Part shown: in pieces, positions 55,353-63,886 of the stretch
Numbering within the stretch: position 1 is the stretch's first letter
Layout: the number at the start of each line of letters is the position of its first letter
Source of the DNA: Caulobacter sp.
GTDB taxonomy: Bacteria; Pseudomonadota; Alphaproteobacteria; Caulobacterales; Caulobacteraceae
Assembly: GCA_030683005.1 (NCBI GenBank)
Contig: JAUXMY010000012.1
Coordinates: 25,056-89,055 of the forward strand
Reading direction: 5' to 3'
Length of the DNA: 64,000 nt
Position numbers and translations under genes: made by a program
The notes under the pieces: model-generated
Databases searched by the model: none
Seen by the model: the letters and a program-made list of their open reading frames with translations, nothing else
Told to the model about the DNA's origin: nothing

Positions 55353-56089
55353 GCGGTCCTGCCCGCGCCGCTCCCGTCCGGGGCAAGGCGGCGACCCAGC
55401 ACGGTCAGGGCCGCGACCATGTAGATCGCTGCGGCGGGGGCCCACATGATCAGGCCGGCGATCTGCTGATCTTCCAGCGGCTTGAGGCCGAAGGCGCGGG
55501 ATGTCAGCTGGTGCGGAGCGTACAGCGGCGCGCCCGCGAAGGTGAGCAACGCGCCGAGCAGGCCCGTCAGGACCATGCTGACCAGAAGCGCGGCGATCGC
55601 GGCGGGCGCCGACGCCGTCCTCACCGCCATCCAGAACCAGGTGGCCGAGCCGAGCAGGCTGAGCTGCATCACCCAGTACAGCCCGTCGTTCGACAGGGCC
55701 GCCGCATAGGCGTCAGGCGCGTGCCAGAACCAGAACACCGCCGCCGGGACGAGAGTGGCGACCGCCAGGGGCCCCACCCTGCGCCCGGGCAGGCGCCACG
55801 CCAGCAGGGGCGCGGCCGCGGCGACCAGCAGGACATGGTGCACGGTTCGCGCCGAAAACAGCGCCGAGCTCAGCGCGCACAGGGGCGAGACGAAACTCAC
55901 GACCAACACGGCGACGGCGGCGACCGCGAGCCCGCGGCGGGCCGGATCACTTCGCCGGAGGAGCAGGATCAGCAACACCAGCAGCACGCCCAGAACCAGA
56001 GGGTCGAGGTTCCAGCGCTCAAGGTAGGTCGCCGGCGTCGGGGCGACGCCACAGTAGGGCGTCCAGATGTCGGGATCCATGTCGCCCAT
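55349..56089 (-). CDS. ctaG: Cytochrome c oxidase assembly protein, CtaG (caa3) family
   Basis: A 246-residue membrane protein of the caa3-type CtaG family with seven hydrophobic segments, needed for copper insertion or assembly of caa3 oxidases in Bacillus. Typical elements are SPLCALSSALFSARTVHHVLL and APAAAIYMVAAL. It is joined to the gcd gene by one base (TGATG) and to the b561 gene by four (ATGA). Its presence supports the neighbouring caa3 oxidase being functional. Confidence 0.9.
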   Translation of the reverse strand: MGDMDPDIWTPYCGVAPTPATYLERWNLDPLVLGVLLVLLILLLRRSDPARRGLAVAAVAVLVVSFVSPLCALSSALFSARTVHHVLLVAAAAPLLAWRLPGRRVGPLAVATLVPAAVFWFWHAPDAYAAALSNDGLYWVMQLSLLGSATWFWMAVRTASAPAAIAALLVSMVLTGLLGALLTFAGAPLYAPHQLTSRAFGLKPLEDQQIAGLIMWAPAAAIYMVAALTVLGRRLAPDGSGAGRTA

Positions 56090-58485
56090 CAGCCCGGCAG
56101 GGCGTAGGCGATCACGTAGTCGCCTCTGGGGGTTTCCATGAAGTGGTGCCCTCCGGCCATGATCACCAGATATTGCTTGCCGTCCTGCTCGTAGACCATC
56201 GGGTTGGCCTGGCCGCCCGCCGGCAGGCTGTCGCTCCAGACCGTCTTGCCGGTCCTCAGGTCGATGGCGCGGATCAGATCATCGGTCGCGGCCGCGATGA
56301 AGATCAGGCCGCCGGCCGTCACCACCGAACCGCCGTTGTTCGGCGTGCCGATGGGGATGGGCAGCATCGAGGGTATGCCGAACGGACCGTTCTTCCGCGC
56401 GTCGCCAAGCGGCCGGTCCCAGATCGTCCTTCCGGTCCGCAGATCGATGGCGCGGATGCCGCCATAGGGCGGCTGCTTGCACAGCATGCCGGTCCACTTC
56501 ATCCGCCAGCCGGCGTTGACGTCGATGGCGTAGGGCACGCCCGCCTGGGGGTCGCCCGCGCCCTCGGCGCCGCCTGCCTCGGATTTGGCGCGGGGATCGC
56601 CGCGCGGGAACCAGCCCTTGGCGTCGGCTTCGGCGCGCGGCACCAGGCGGTTGTAGTTGGGCATGTCATTGTAGTTGGCGATGATCACGCCCCGGGTGGG
56701 ATCGACCGCGACCCCGCCCCAGTCCGACCCCCCGTTGTAGCCGGGATACTGGATCCATCGTGTGTCGCTGGTCGGCGGGGTGTAGATGCCCTGATAGGTC
56801 GCCCGCCTGAAACCGATGCGGCAGATCATCTGGTCGATCGGCGACATGCCCCACATGTCACGCTCGGTCAGATCCGGCTTGCGCAGGGTGTGGAACAGCG
56901 AGAACGGCTGGGTCTTCGTGCGTTGCGCGGGCTCGACGCCGCCCTGCGGCGCGGGCCGCTCCTCGACGCCGGTCAGAGGCTCGCCGGTGCGTCGGTCCAG
57001 GATGTACAGGTCGCCCTGTTTGGACGGCAGCAGGATCGCCGGCACGGACCCGCCGGCGGTGGGAAAGTCGATCAATGTGCCCTGGGATCCGAGGTCGTAG
57101 TCCCAGACATCCCTGTGCACCGTCCGGAAGCTCCAGGCCGGCTTGCCGGTCGTCATGTCGAGCGCGACGAGCGCCGTCGAATAGCGGTTCTCGGCCTCGG
57201 AGCGGTCGCCGCTGTAATAGTCGGCGGCCGAGTTGCCCATCGGCAGATAGACGAGGCCCAGGCTCTCGTCGGCGCTGGCCGTCGTCCACATGTTCGGCGT
57301 GCCGCGCGTGTAGCTCTGTCCCTCGGACGGGCGTCCGGTCAGGTCAGGCCGGGCCATGTCCCAGGCCCAGCGCAGCGCGCCGGTCACCGCGTCGAAGCCC
57401 TGGATGACGCCAGACGGCGCGTCGTTGGTCTGGCCGTCGAGCACCTGATGGCCGGTGACGATGACGCCGCGCACGACGGTGGGCGCCGAGGTGATCGAGA
57501 CCATCCCCGGGTACACCTCGCCCATGCCCGCCTTGATGTCGACCGCGCCGTTCACCCCGAAATCGCGGCAGGGACGGCCGGTGCGGGCATCGACGGCGAT
57601 CAGGCGGCCGTCCAGGGTTCCCTCGATGATCCGCGCCGCGCACTCGGCCGCCGGACCGGCGGACGCCCCGACAGTCTCGAAATAGACCACGCCGCGACAG
57701 GCGGCGGTGTAAGGAATCCAGTCGTCGGAGACCTGCGGGTCGTAACGCCAGCGCTGTTCGCCGGTGCGGGCGTCGAGGGCGATCAGAACATTGCGGGCCG
57801 AGCACAGGTAGACGGTGTCGCCGACCTTCAGCGGCGTCGTCTCGGCCCCCCACTTGTCCTCGGGCAGGTCGCCGGTTCGATAGGTCCAGGCCCGCTCGAG
57901 TTTGCCGACATTGTCGACGCTGATCTGGTTCAGGGGTGAGTAGCGCCGGGCGCTGTAGGTCCCCCCGTAGGCCGGCCATTCGGCGCCCGTGGCGCGGGGC
58001 GAGGGCTCTGTCATCGCCATCCGCCCCTCAGGCAACGCACCCGCGCGCGGCGGGCGGTTGGCCAGCGCCACCACGCTTCCGCCAACGACCAGCAGCACGC
58101 CCAGGCCCGCGGCGCCGATGATCGCCGAACGTCGGCCGCGCCGCGGGTCCAGAAGCGGAAGGCTGGCGATCACCAGGACGAGGATGATCGTCGGCGCCAC
58201 GAGGCGGGGGACAAGCGCCCAGCCGTTCAGGCCTGCCTCCCACAGCGCCCACACGATCGTGGCGACATAGACGGCCGCGTAGATGTAGGCGCCGGTCGGG
58301 CTGGCGCGCGCCAAGAGCACCCCCGCCGCGATCAGACCCAGGCCGGCCAGGACGTAGTAGGCCGATCCGCCGAGCAGCAGCAGCCAGCCGCCGCCGCCCG
58401 CGAGAACCAGCCCGATCAAGGCCAGGATCGCGCCAAGACCTGCAGTCGCCCAGCCAAAGCCGCCCGGTGGTGCTAGCGCCGCCAT
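56089..58485 (-). CDS. gcd: Membrane-bound PQQ-dependent dehydrogenase, glucose/quinate/shikimate type
   Basis: A 798-residue quinoprotein. Residues 1-145 hold five membrane helices with a quinone site; residues ~165-798 form the PQQ propeller facing the periplasm, with the catalytic aspartate in VWDYDLGSQG. It oxidises glucose or related polyols/quinate and delivers electrons to ubiquinone. It lacks a heme. It is the first gene of gcd-ctaG-b561; an EcfG-type promoter lies 33 bases upstream. The exact substrate within the family cannot be read. Confidence 0.94.
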   Translation of the reverse strand: MAALAPPGGFGWATAGLGAILALIGLVLAGGGGWLLLLGGSAYYVLAGLGLIAAGVLLARASPTGAYIYAAVYVATIVWALWEAGLNGWALVPRLVAPTIILVLVIASLPLLDPRRGRRSAIIGAAGLGVLLVVGGSVVALANRPPRAGALPEGRMAMTEPSPRATGAEWPAYGGTYSARRYSPLNQISVDNVGKLERAWTYRTGDLPEDKWGAETTPLKVGDTVYLCSARNVLIALDARTGEQRWRYDPQVSDDWIPYTAACRGVVYFETVGASAGPAAECAARIIEGTLDGRLIAVDARTGRPCRDFGVNGAVDIKAGMGEVYPGMVSITSAPTVVRGVIVTGHQVLDGQTNDAPSGVIQGFDAVTGALRWAWDMARPDLTGRPSEGQSYTRGTPNMWTTASADESLGLVYLPMGNSAADYYSGDRSEAENRYSTALVALDMTTGKPAWSFRTVHRDVWDYDLGSQGTLIDFPTAGGSVPAILLPSKQGDLYILDRRTGEPLTGVEERPAPQGGVEPAQRTKTQPFSLFHTLRKPDLTERDMWGMSPIDQMICRIGFRRATYQGIYTPPTSDTRWIQYPGYNGGSDWGGVAVDPTRGVIIANYNDMPNYNRLVPRAEADAKGWFPRGDPRAKSEAGGAEGAGDPQAGVPYAIDVNAGWRMKWTGMLCKQPPYGGIRAIDLRTGRTIWDRPLGDARKNGPFGIPSMLPIPIGTPNNGGSVVTAGGLIFIAAATDDLIRAIDLRTGKTVWSDSLPAGGQANPMVYEQDGKQYLVIMAGGHHFMETPRGDYVIAYALPG

Positions 58486-58517
58486 TTTCCAGCTCCCGTG
58501 TCCTCGCCTTTCAGAAA

Positions 58518-58543
58518 AACTCGCGGCCTGGCGAGCCGGTTCC
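58518..58543 (-). promoter_or_regulatory. EcfG-type promoter candidate before gcd
   Basis: On the minus strand GGAAC (58543-58539), 18 bases, GTT (58520-58518). The spacing and distance to the gcd start (33 bases) suit a promoter of the general stress sigma factor. Confidence 0.5.
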
Positions 58544-58629
58544 GGCCGACATGATCGGGCCGAGCGGCAGCCCGCGCCCGCGCCTTCAGTTCGCCGCCGG
58601 CGGCTGGGAGCGGCTCGAGCGGAGCCCGC

Positions 58630-58827
58630 TCACGAGGGCTCGACCCGATCCTTCAGTTCTTCGCGCTTCCGGTCATAGGTTTCCGGGTGTTTGTAGAGTT
58701 CGCGGGTCGCCTCTTCCGTCAGCGTGTCGTTGGCGCGATTGCGCGTTCGGTCGCTCCACCAGCCGTAGGCCAGCGCGGCCCCGAGGATGAGGGCTCCGAT
58801 CGGCCAGGCGATTTCCCAGGTCAACAT
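58630..58827 (-). CDS. Small single-span membrane protein
   Basis: A 65-residue protein with one membrane helix (MLTWEIAWPIGALILGAALA) and a charged cytosolic tail (RELYKHPETYDRKREELKD). No family recognised. It lies 38 bases after the next small gene and is probably co-transcribed with it from an EcfG-type promoter. Confidence 0.75.
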   Translation of the reverse strand: MLTWEIAWPIGALILGAALAYGWWSDRTRNRANDTLTEEATRELYKHPETYDRKREELKDRVEPS

Positions 58828-58865
58828 GGCGGGTTCCTTTCACGGGTCTTATGGCGACGTGGCGA

Positions 58866-59192
58866 CTATTGGTCGGCGTGTCGCCCATGCTGGGCGTTTT
58901 GCTTGCGGGTCGCGGCCGCCTTCTTCGCGGAGGCGGACCGTTCAGCCGCCGGGCGACGGGCTGAAGCCTGCCCGCCTTTGGCGCCACCCTTGTGAGCGGC
59001 GGGATGGCCTGTGTCCTGGCCTCTTCCCGAGCCGCCCGGATGCTTGCCCCCGCCGTCGTCCTTGTTGACCGTGGCCCAGGCGCGGCTTTCGGCCTCTCTG
59101 GCCGAGACGCCCCTGTCCTTGTAGCCCTCGGCGATGTGATCGGCCTTGCGGTCCTGCTTGTCGGTGTACCTGCTCTTGTCTCCGCGGGGCAT
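58866..59192 (-). CDS. Small lysine/arginine-rich stress-type protein ('plasmid stabilization'-annotated family)
   Basis: A 108-residue, very basic protein. The N-terminal half (MPRGDKSRYTDKQDRKADHI AEGYKDRGVSAREAESRAWA TVNKDDGG) matches a family common in Alphaproteobacteria and often mislabelled plasmid stabilization protein. The C-terminal half is an Ala/Lys/Arg-rich, histone H1-like tail (RSASAKKAAATRKQ). A nucleic-acid binding role is a guess. An EcfG promoter upstream fits with stress induction. Confidence 0.82.
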   Translation of the reverse strand: MPRGDKSRYTDKQDRKADHIAEGYKDRGVSAREAESRAWATVNKDDGGGKHPGGSGRGQDTGHPAAHKGGAKGGQASARRPAAERSASAKKAAATRKQNAQHGRHADQ

Positions 59193-59235
59193 GCGGGGTC
59201 TCCTTTGCCATCCGGCTTCACCCCCGTTCTGCGAA

Positions 59236-59260
59236 AACCGGACAGGCCGCGGCAGGTTCC
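59236..59260 (-). promoter_or_regulatory. EcfG-type promoter candidate before the basic stress protein
   Basis: On the minus strand GGAAC (59260-59256), 17 bases, GTT (59238-59236), 44 bases upstream of the ATG at 59192. This matches the EcfG/SigT consensus (GGAAC-N16/17-xGTT). Confidence 0.6.
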
Positions 59261-59457
59261 CTTCCCGCCGGCCCGGGCCGGGCAGGCGGCTGCGGGGATA
59301 GCGATTGATGGCGCGAGACACGTCCGCAGGGCCTTGAAGTCTGCCGGCGCTCAACCGGATCGTCCCGTGAGGCAACGCCCGGTCCGATCGCACGTTGATC
59401 AATCTGGCCGCCGGCGATGCCTGATCGGACGGCCGCCGCTCCTCCTGGAGTCCGCCT

Positions 59458-61146
59458 ATGAGCGACAGACCCGCGGCTGGGCGTCGGGCGCCCCTGATCC
59501 GGTCCAGAATGAACCCGCGCGTCTTCTGGGGCGCGAGCCTCGTGGCGGCGCTGTTGCTGGCGCTTGTCGTTCTGGCGCCGGGCGCCTCGGACGTGGTGTT
59601 TCAGGCCGCTCAGACCTGGGTGATCGAGAGCTTCGGCTGGTTCTACGTGGTTGTGGTCGCGGGCTTCCTGGTAGTGGTCCTCGTGGTCGCGTTCGGACCG
59701 ACCGGTCGGCTCAGACTGGGGCCTGACGACTCGGAGCCGGATTTCCCCTACCCGTCGTGGCTGGCCATGCTCTTCGCCGCGGGCATGGGCATCGGGCTGA
59801 TGTACTTCGCGGTGGCCGAACCCGTTCAGCACTACGCGACGCCGCCGGAGGCCGCGCCCGGCAGCTTCGCGGCGGCGCGCGAGGCGATGGTCATCACCTT
59901 CACGCACTGGGGCGTCCACGCCTGGGCGATCTATGCCATGGTCGGCCTCAGCCTGGCCTATTTCGCTCACCGCAAGGGACTGCCGCTCACCTTGCGGTCC
60001 GGACTTTATCCGTTGCTCGGCGAGCGGATCCACGGCCCGCTCGGCGACGCCGTCGACATCTTCGCGATCTGGGGCACGCTGTTCGGAATCGCCACCTCGC
60101 TCGGCCTGGGCGTGGCCCAGATCAACAGCGGCCTCAACTATCTCACCGGCCTGCCGTCCAACACCGGCGTCCAGGTCGGTCTCATCGTCATCGTCATGGG
60201 CGCGGCGACGATCTCGGTGCTGACCGGCCTGGACCGGGGCGTCAGGCGCCTGTCCGAGATCAACCTCGTCATCGCCGTCTGTCTGATGGTCTTTGTCTTT
60301 GTCGCCGGTCCGACGGGATTTCTGATCAAGGCCCTGGTGCAGAACTTCGGTCTGTATCTCGACCACTTCTTCGTTCGGACCTTCAACCTCTATGCCTATG
60401 AGCCCCGGGACTGGATGGCCAACTGGACCCTGTTCTACTGGGCCTGGTGGATCGCCTGGTCGCCGTTCGTCGGCATGTTCATCGCCCGCATCTCGCGCGG
60501 ACGCACGGTGCGGGAGTTCGTCATCGGCGTGTTGCTGGTCCCGAGCGGCTTCACATTTCTATGGATGACCGTGTTCGGCAACACGGCGATCGCCCTCGAC
60601 ATGGGACCGGCGGCCGGCGCCATTTCCCAGGCGGTGACGACCGACCTGTCGACGGCGATCTTCAGGTTCTTTGAATACCTGCCCGGGTCGGCGATCACAT
60701 CGACGCTGGCGGTGCTGCTGGTGGCGGTCTTCTTCGTGACCTCGGCCGACTCCGGTTCGCTGGTGATCGACACCATCGCCTCGGGAGGTTCGGACGATAC
60801 GCCGCGCTGGCAACGTGTCTACTGGTGCGGCCTCGAGGGCGCGTCCGCAGCTTTGCTGCTTCTGGCAGGCGGCCTCGGCGCGCTCCAGGCCGCGACGCTG
60901 GTGGCGGCCCTCCCCTTCGCTGTCATCATGATCCTGCTGACGGTCGGACTGCTGCGGCAGATGAACGCGGATCTGGCGGGCCTCGCCATCCTCCCGCACG
61001 CCGCCCCCCTGGCCGAACGGCTGAAGCGGATCTTCGTCCCGCCGCGCCGCGAGGAGGTCGAGGCTGATCTTCGGGACAGGGGCGCGCCCGCTCTGCAGGA
61101 CGTCTGCGATGCGCTTGCCAGAGAGGGCTGCTGGCGCCGGAACTGA
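59458..61146 (+). CDS. BCCT-family transporter (choline/betaine type), frameshifted near its C-terminus
   Basis: 562 residues of a betaine/choline/carnitine transporter with twelve membrane helices. The signatures MGIGLMYFAVAEPVQHYATP, FTHWGVHAWAIYAMVGLSLA and the tryptophan-rich FYWAWWIAWSPFVGMFIAR are present. It probably imports choline or betaine for osmoprotection. The frame ends with GCWRRN, but the family's C-terminal domain continues in the -1 frame (61128-61433). One extra G in the GGG at 61125-61127 would restore a single protein of about 660 residues. Confidence 0.9.
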   Translation: MSDRPAAGRRAPLIRSRMNPRVFWGASLVAALLLALVVLAPGASDVVFQAAQTWVIESFGWFYVVVVAGFLVVVLVVAFGPTGRLRLGPDDSEPDFPYPSWLAMLFAAGMGIGLMYFAVAEPVQHYATPPEAAPGSFAAAREAMVITFTHWGVHAWAIYAMVGLSLAYFAHRKGLPLTLRSGLYPLLGERIHGPLGDAVDIFAIWGTLFGIATSLGLGVAQINSGLNYLTGLPSNTGVQVGLIVIVMGAATISVLTGLDRGVRRLSEINLVIAVCLMVFVFVAGPTGFLIKALVQNFGLYLDHFFVRTFNLYAYEPRDWMANWTLFYWAWWIAWSPFVGMFIARISRGRTVREFVIGVLLVPSGFTFLWMTVFGNTAIALDMGPAAGAISQAVTTDLSTAIFRFFEYLPGSAITSTLAVLLVAVFFVTSADSGSLVIDTIASGGSDDTPRWQRVYWCGLEGASAALLLLAGGLGALQAATLVAALPFAVIMILLTVGLLRQMNADLAGLAILPHAAPLAERLKRIFVPPRREEVEADLRDRGAPALQDVCDALAREGCWRRN

Positions 61147-61433
61147 CCGTCGCCTCCGACGAGGCCCGGCTGCTGGTCGGGCAGGAACAGGGCGCCCCCT
61201 TTTCCTATCGTCTGCGCATGGAGGCGCGCCCCCAGCCGGCCTTCAGCAACCTGGAAGCGCCGGAAGGCCGGCGCAGTCTGGAGTGGCGGCTCAAGGCGCG
61301 GGTCGGCGCGGGCGGCGTTCGCCGTGACGTGACCGGCTTTTCACGGGCGGAGATCGTCTCCGACGTTCTGGACCAGCTCCAGCGCTGGCGCCGTCCCGCC
61401 GGCGCTGAAGAGACACCCGCCGCCAAACGGTAG
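61128..61433 (+). pseudogene. C-terminal domain of the BCCT transporter, out of frame
   Basis: About 100 codons reading LLAPELTVASDEARLLVGQE, then FSYRLRMEARPQPAFSNLEA and the ending DVTGFSRAEIVSDVLDQLQR. This resembles the regulatory C-terminal tail of BetT-like carriers (…DVMG.S..QVI.DVLDQYERH). It has no start of its own near its beginning (the first ATG is at 61218), so it is best seen as the detached tail of the gene before it. Confidence 0.8.
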
Positions 61434-61527
61434 TCGCCTGACGAAGAGGAGACGGCGGCGCGCGGCGCCCGCGACTTTGCGCCGGTCCGTCGGATCGAAG
61501 TCGCGACAGGCGGATTGAGTCCCTGTC

Positions 61528-62202
61528 ATGCCCCTAACCGCCCACCCTGAATGGCAACAGCTCGCCCTCTACGCTCTGGGGGCGGCCGTGGTGCTCACCC
61601 TGCTCTTCAGGATCCCGCGCGTGGGAATCATCCTGCGAAGCGTCCTGTCCCTCGCCGTTCTTGCCTTCGGGCTCCTGCTCCTCTTCCAGCAGGTGCCCTA
61701 TGACCCGGGTCTGTCGCGCCTCATGGCGCAAATGGGTCTGAACAGTCAGGAGGTGGTCGGCGAGGAGGTCCAGATCCGCATGTCCCGCGACGGCCACTTC
61801 TGGGCCGAGGTCGATATCAACGGCGTGAGGCGCCGCATGCTCATCGACAGCGGCGCCACTGTCTCGGCCCTTTCAAACCAGACCGCGCTCGCGGCCGGCG
61901 TCGACCGGGACGCCGCGTTCGTCCCCGTCATGCTCCAGACCGCCAACGGCACGGTCGCGGCCAGGACGGGCAAGGTCAAACATCTGGCCCTGGCGGGCAT
62001 TGAGGCGCGCGATCTCAGGGTGGTCGTCTCTCCGGCGCTGGGCTCCATCGACGTCCTGGGCATGAATTTCCTGTCCGAGCTGGCGTCCTGGCGCGTCGAG
62101 GGAAGAACGTTGGTGCTCACCCCTGTTCCCGGCGAGCAGCCATCCCTCCGCCGGCGACCTGGTGATGAACGCCCGGGGCGAGAGGCCTCGCGCCTTGAAT
62201 AG
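61528..62202 (+). CDS. Membrane-anchored retropepsin-like aspartic protease (TIGR02281 family)
   Basis: A 224-residue protein with two N-terminal membrane segments and a periplasmic retroviral-type aspartic protease domain. The active-site motif is IDSGATVSAL (D107), followed by LGMNFLSELASWRVEGRTLV typical of the clan AA family in Proteobacteria. Its substrate is unknown. A basic tail of about 25 residues follows the domain. It is upstream of and on the same strand as the NUDIX gene. Confidence 0.9.
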   Translation: MPLTAHPEWQQLALYALGAAVVLTLLFRIPRVGIILRSVLSLAVLAFGLLLLFQQVPYDPGLSRLMAQMGLNSQEVVGEEVQIRMSRDGHFWAEVDINGVRRRMLIDSGATVSALSNQTALAAGVDRDAAFVPVMLQTANGTVAARTGKVKHLALAGIEARDLRVVVSPALGSIDVLGMNFLSELASWRVEGRTLVLTPVPGEQPSLRRRPGDERPGREASRLE

Positions 62203-62283
62203 GAGTCGTCGTGGTTCGTTCCGAACAAGGGTTGCGGGCCGGCCAGCTTGGGACAGACATCGAATCGGAACATCGACGAGGGC

Positions 62284-62880
62284 ATGACAAGGCTTCGCAA
62301 GGATGGCGGCGCGCCGCCGGCCGACATGCCCGTTCGTACGGTCCATTCGGGCTGGATGGACCTGCATCTGGTCGGCCTGACCGGACCGGACGGCGTGACC
62401 TATGAGCGCTACGTCGAGGACCACGGCCGGGCGGTTGCGGTGCTGCCCTACAATCCGAAAACCCGGATGGCGTTGTTGGTGACCATGCCACGGGCGGCGA
62501 TCCGCTTCGCGGGCGGCGCGCCGGTGCTGGAGGCGCCGGCGGGGATCATCGAGGCCGGCGAGGACGCCGCCGACTGCGCCCGGCGGGAACTGGTCGAGGA
62601 AGCCGGCCTTGAGGTCACCGTCCTGGATTCCGCCGGAGCCATCTGGATGTCGCCCGGCACGACGACCGAGCGGGTCGACCTGTTCCTCGCCGCCTATGAC
62701 GATACCCAGCGCACGGGCGCCGGCGGCGGCCTAGAGAGCGAGAACGAGAACATCACCGTGCTCGAGACGCCACTCGACAGGCTGTGGGCGGTCTGCGAGG
62801 ACGCCAGGGTCCCGTCCGACGCCAAGACGCGGGTGCTGGTGCAGACGCTGCGCGCGAGACGACCCGACCTGTTCAGCTGA
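62284..62880 (+). CDS. NUDIX hydrolase (ADP-ribose pyrophosphatase-like)
   Basis: A 198-residue NUDIX protein. The Nudix box is GIIEAGEDAADCARRELVEE followed by AGL, preceded by APAG, as in ADP-sugar pyrophosphatases (TrgB/YffH-like). It would hydrolyse ADP-ribose or similar sugar nucleotides. The ATG at 62284 (MTRLRKDGG) has a GAGGG upstream. It overlaps the convergent DUF2177 gene by 8 bases. Confidence 0.9.
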   Translation: MTRLRKDGGAPPADMPVRTVHSGWMDLHLVGLTGPDGVTYERYVEDHGRAVAVLPYNPKTRMALLVTMPRAAIRFAGGAPVLEAPAGIIEAGEDAADCARRELVEEAGLEVTVLDSAGAIWMSPGTTTERVDLFLAAYDDTQRTGAGGGLESENENITVLETPLDRLWAVCEDARVPSDAKTRVLVQTLRARRPDLFS

Positions 62881-63274
62881 AGCGGCGGCCGGCCGCCCAG
62901 CCGGCGAATCCCGCGACGGTCGTCACGAACATGCCCCAGGCCAGATCCGGCAGGACGACATTGGCCGGGAAGCCCTTCAACGTGGCGAGGTTGGTCAGGT
63001 CGTAAGTGGCGTAGGCGATCAGCCCGAACAGCAGGCCGTGAACCAGCGCCGTCTTCCACGATCCGGACGCCAGCGCCGGCTTCACGACGAAGAACACGAT
63101 GCCCTGCAGATAGAGGGCGTAGAAGACCACCGCCGCCGTCATGTTTGGCGTTTCCAGAAGCATGTCGCCGAAGGAGTCCTGGTACATCTGCACCGCCAGC
63201 ACCGCCAGCCACAGAGCATCCAGGCCGGCGAACACGAGGCCGGCTGCGATATAGGCGGCGATCCAGCGGGTCAT
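62873..63274 (-). CDS. DUF2177 family membrane protein
   Basis: A 133-residue protein with four membrane segments. The family motif GLDALWLAVLAVQMYQDSFG and LIAYATYDLTNLATLKGFP match DUF2177, whose function is unknown. The ATG follows AAGGAGAAAAACC, a strong ribosome-binding site. Confidence 0.92.
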   Translation of the reverse strand: MTRWIAAYIAAGLVFAGLDALWLAVLAVQMYQDSFGDMLLETPNMTAAVVFYALYLQGIVFFVVKPALASGSWKTALVHGLLFGLIAYATYDLTNLATLKGFPANVVLPDLAWGMFVTTVAGFAGWAAGRRFS

Positions 63275-63328
63275 GGTTTTTCTCCTTGCTGCAGCAGGTA
63301 CCTAGCGCGGATGCGCCGTCCGCCAAGG

Positions 63329-63862
63329 TCATCCATCACGACGGGGCGCGCGGTCGCCGAACCACCAGGCCAGCGCCGTCGACGCCGAGAAGGCGATGGT
63401 CTCGACCGCCGTCCGCACCACCCCGGCGGCGGTCTCCGCCTCGAGCGCTCCGCCGACCGCCGACAGGAACAGCATCGCGAACAGCAGCCAGAGCAGCAGC
63501 GTCAGCGCCGGCCGCGTCAGGGCCCGAACCGCCGTCACCCAGGGCCAGGTCGTGCTGATGCCCGCCTCGGCCCGGACCGACTCGGCGAGGCCTGCCCATG
63601 AGCCCTGGGCCTGGGTGCGCGCCAGCGCCTGGCGGGCGGCCTCGGCTCTGCCCTCGCGCTGGTCGGCGGCCAGCTGGATGTCGTGGGTCCAGCGATCCTT
63701 CTCGTGCGCCATCTCGAGCTGGCGATCCTTGCGCTTCTCGCGGGTCTCGAAGATCGCCAGCCCGCGATTGAGGACCGAGCCCAGGGCGCCGAACGCCGCG
63801 CCGAGCGCGCCCCCGGCCAGACCCGTGCCGGCGAGCCCGGCGGTGGTGGTGATGATGTCCAT
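63329..63862 (-). CDS. Holin-like membrane protein of a phage or gene-transfer-agent tail region
   Basis: A 177-residue protein with an N-terminal Gly/Ala-rich hydrophobic stretch, a charged coiled-coil (ETREKRKDRQLEMAHEKDRW) and two C-terminal membrane segments (ALTLLLWLLFAMLFLSAVGG). Not a recognised family; layout and position 24 bases after a glycine-rich tail-type gene suggest a phage-derived membrane protein. Confidence 0.6.
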   Translation of the reverse strand: MDIITTTAGLAGTGLAGGALGAAFGALGSVLNRGLAIFETREKRKDRQLEMAHEKDRWTHDIQLAADQREGRAEAARQALARTQAQGSWAGLAESVRAEAGISTTWPWVTAVRALTRPALTLLLWLLFAMLFLSAVGGALEAETAAGVVRTAVETIAFSASTALAWWFGDRAPRRDG

Positions 63863-63886
63863 TGTCTCTCTCCTGTCTCCTGCCTC

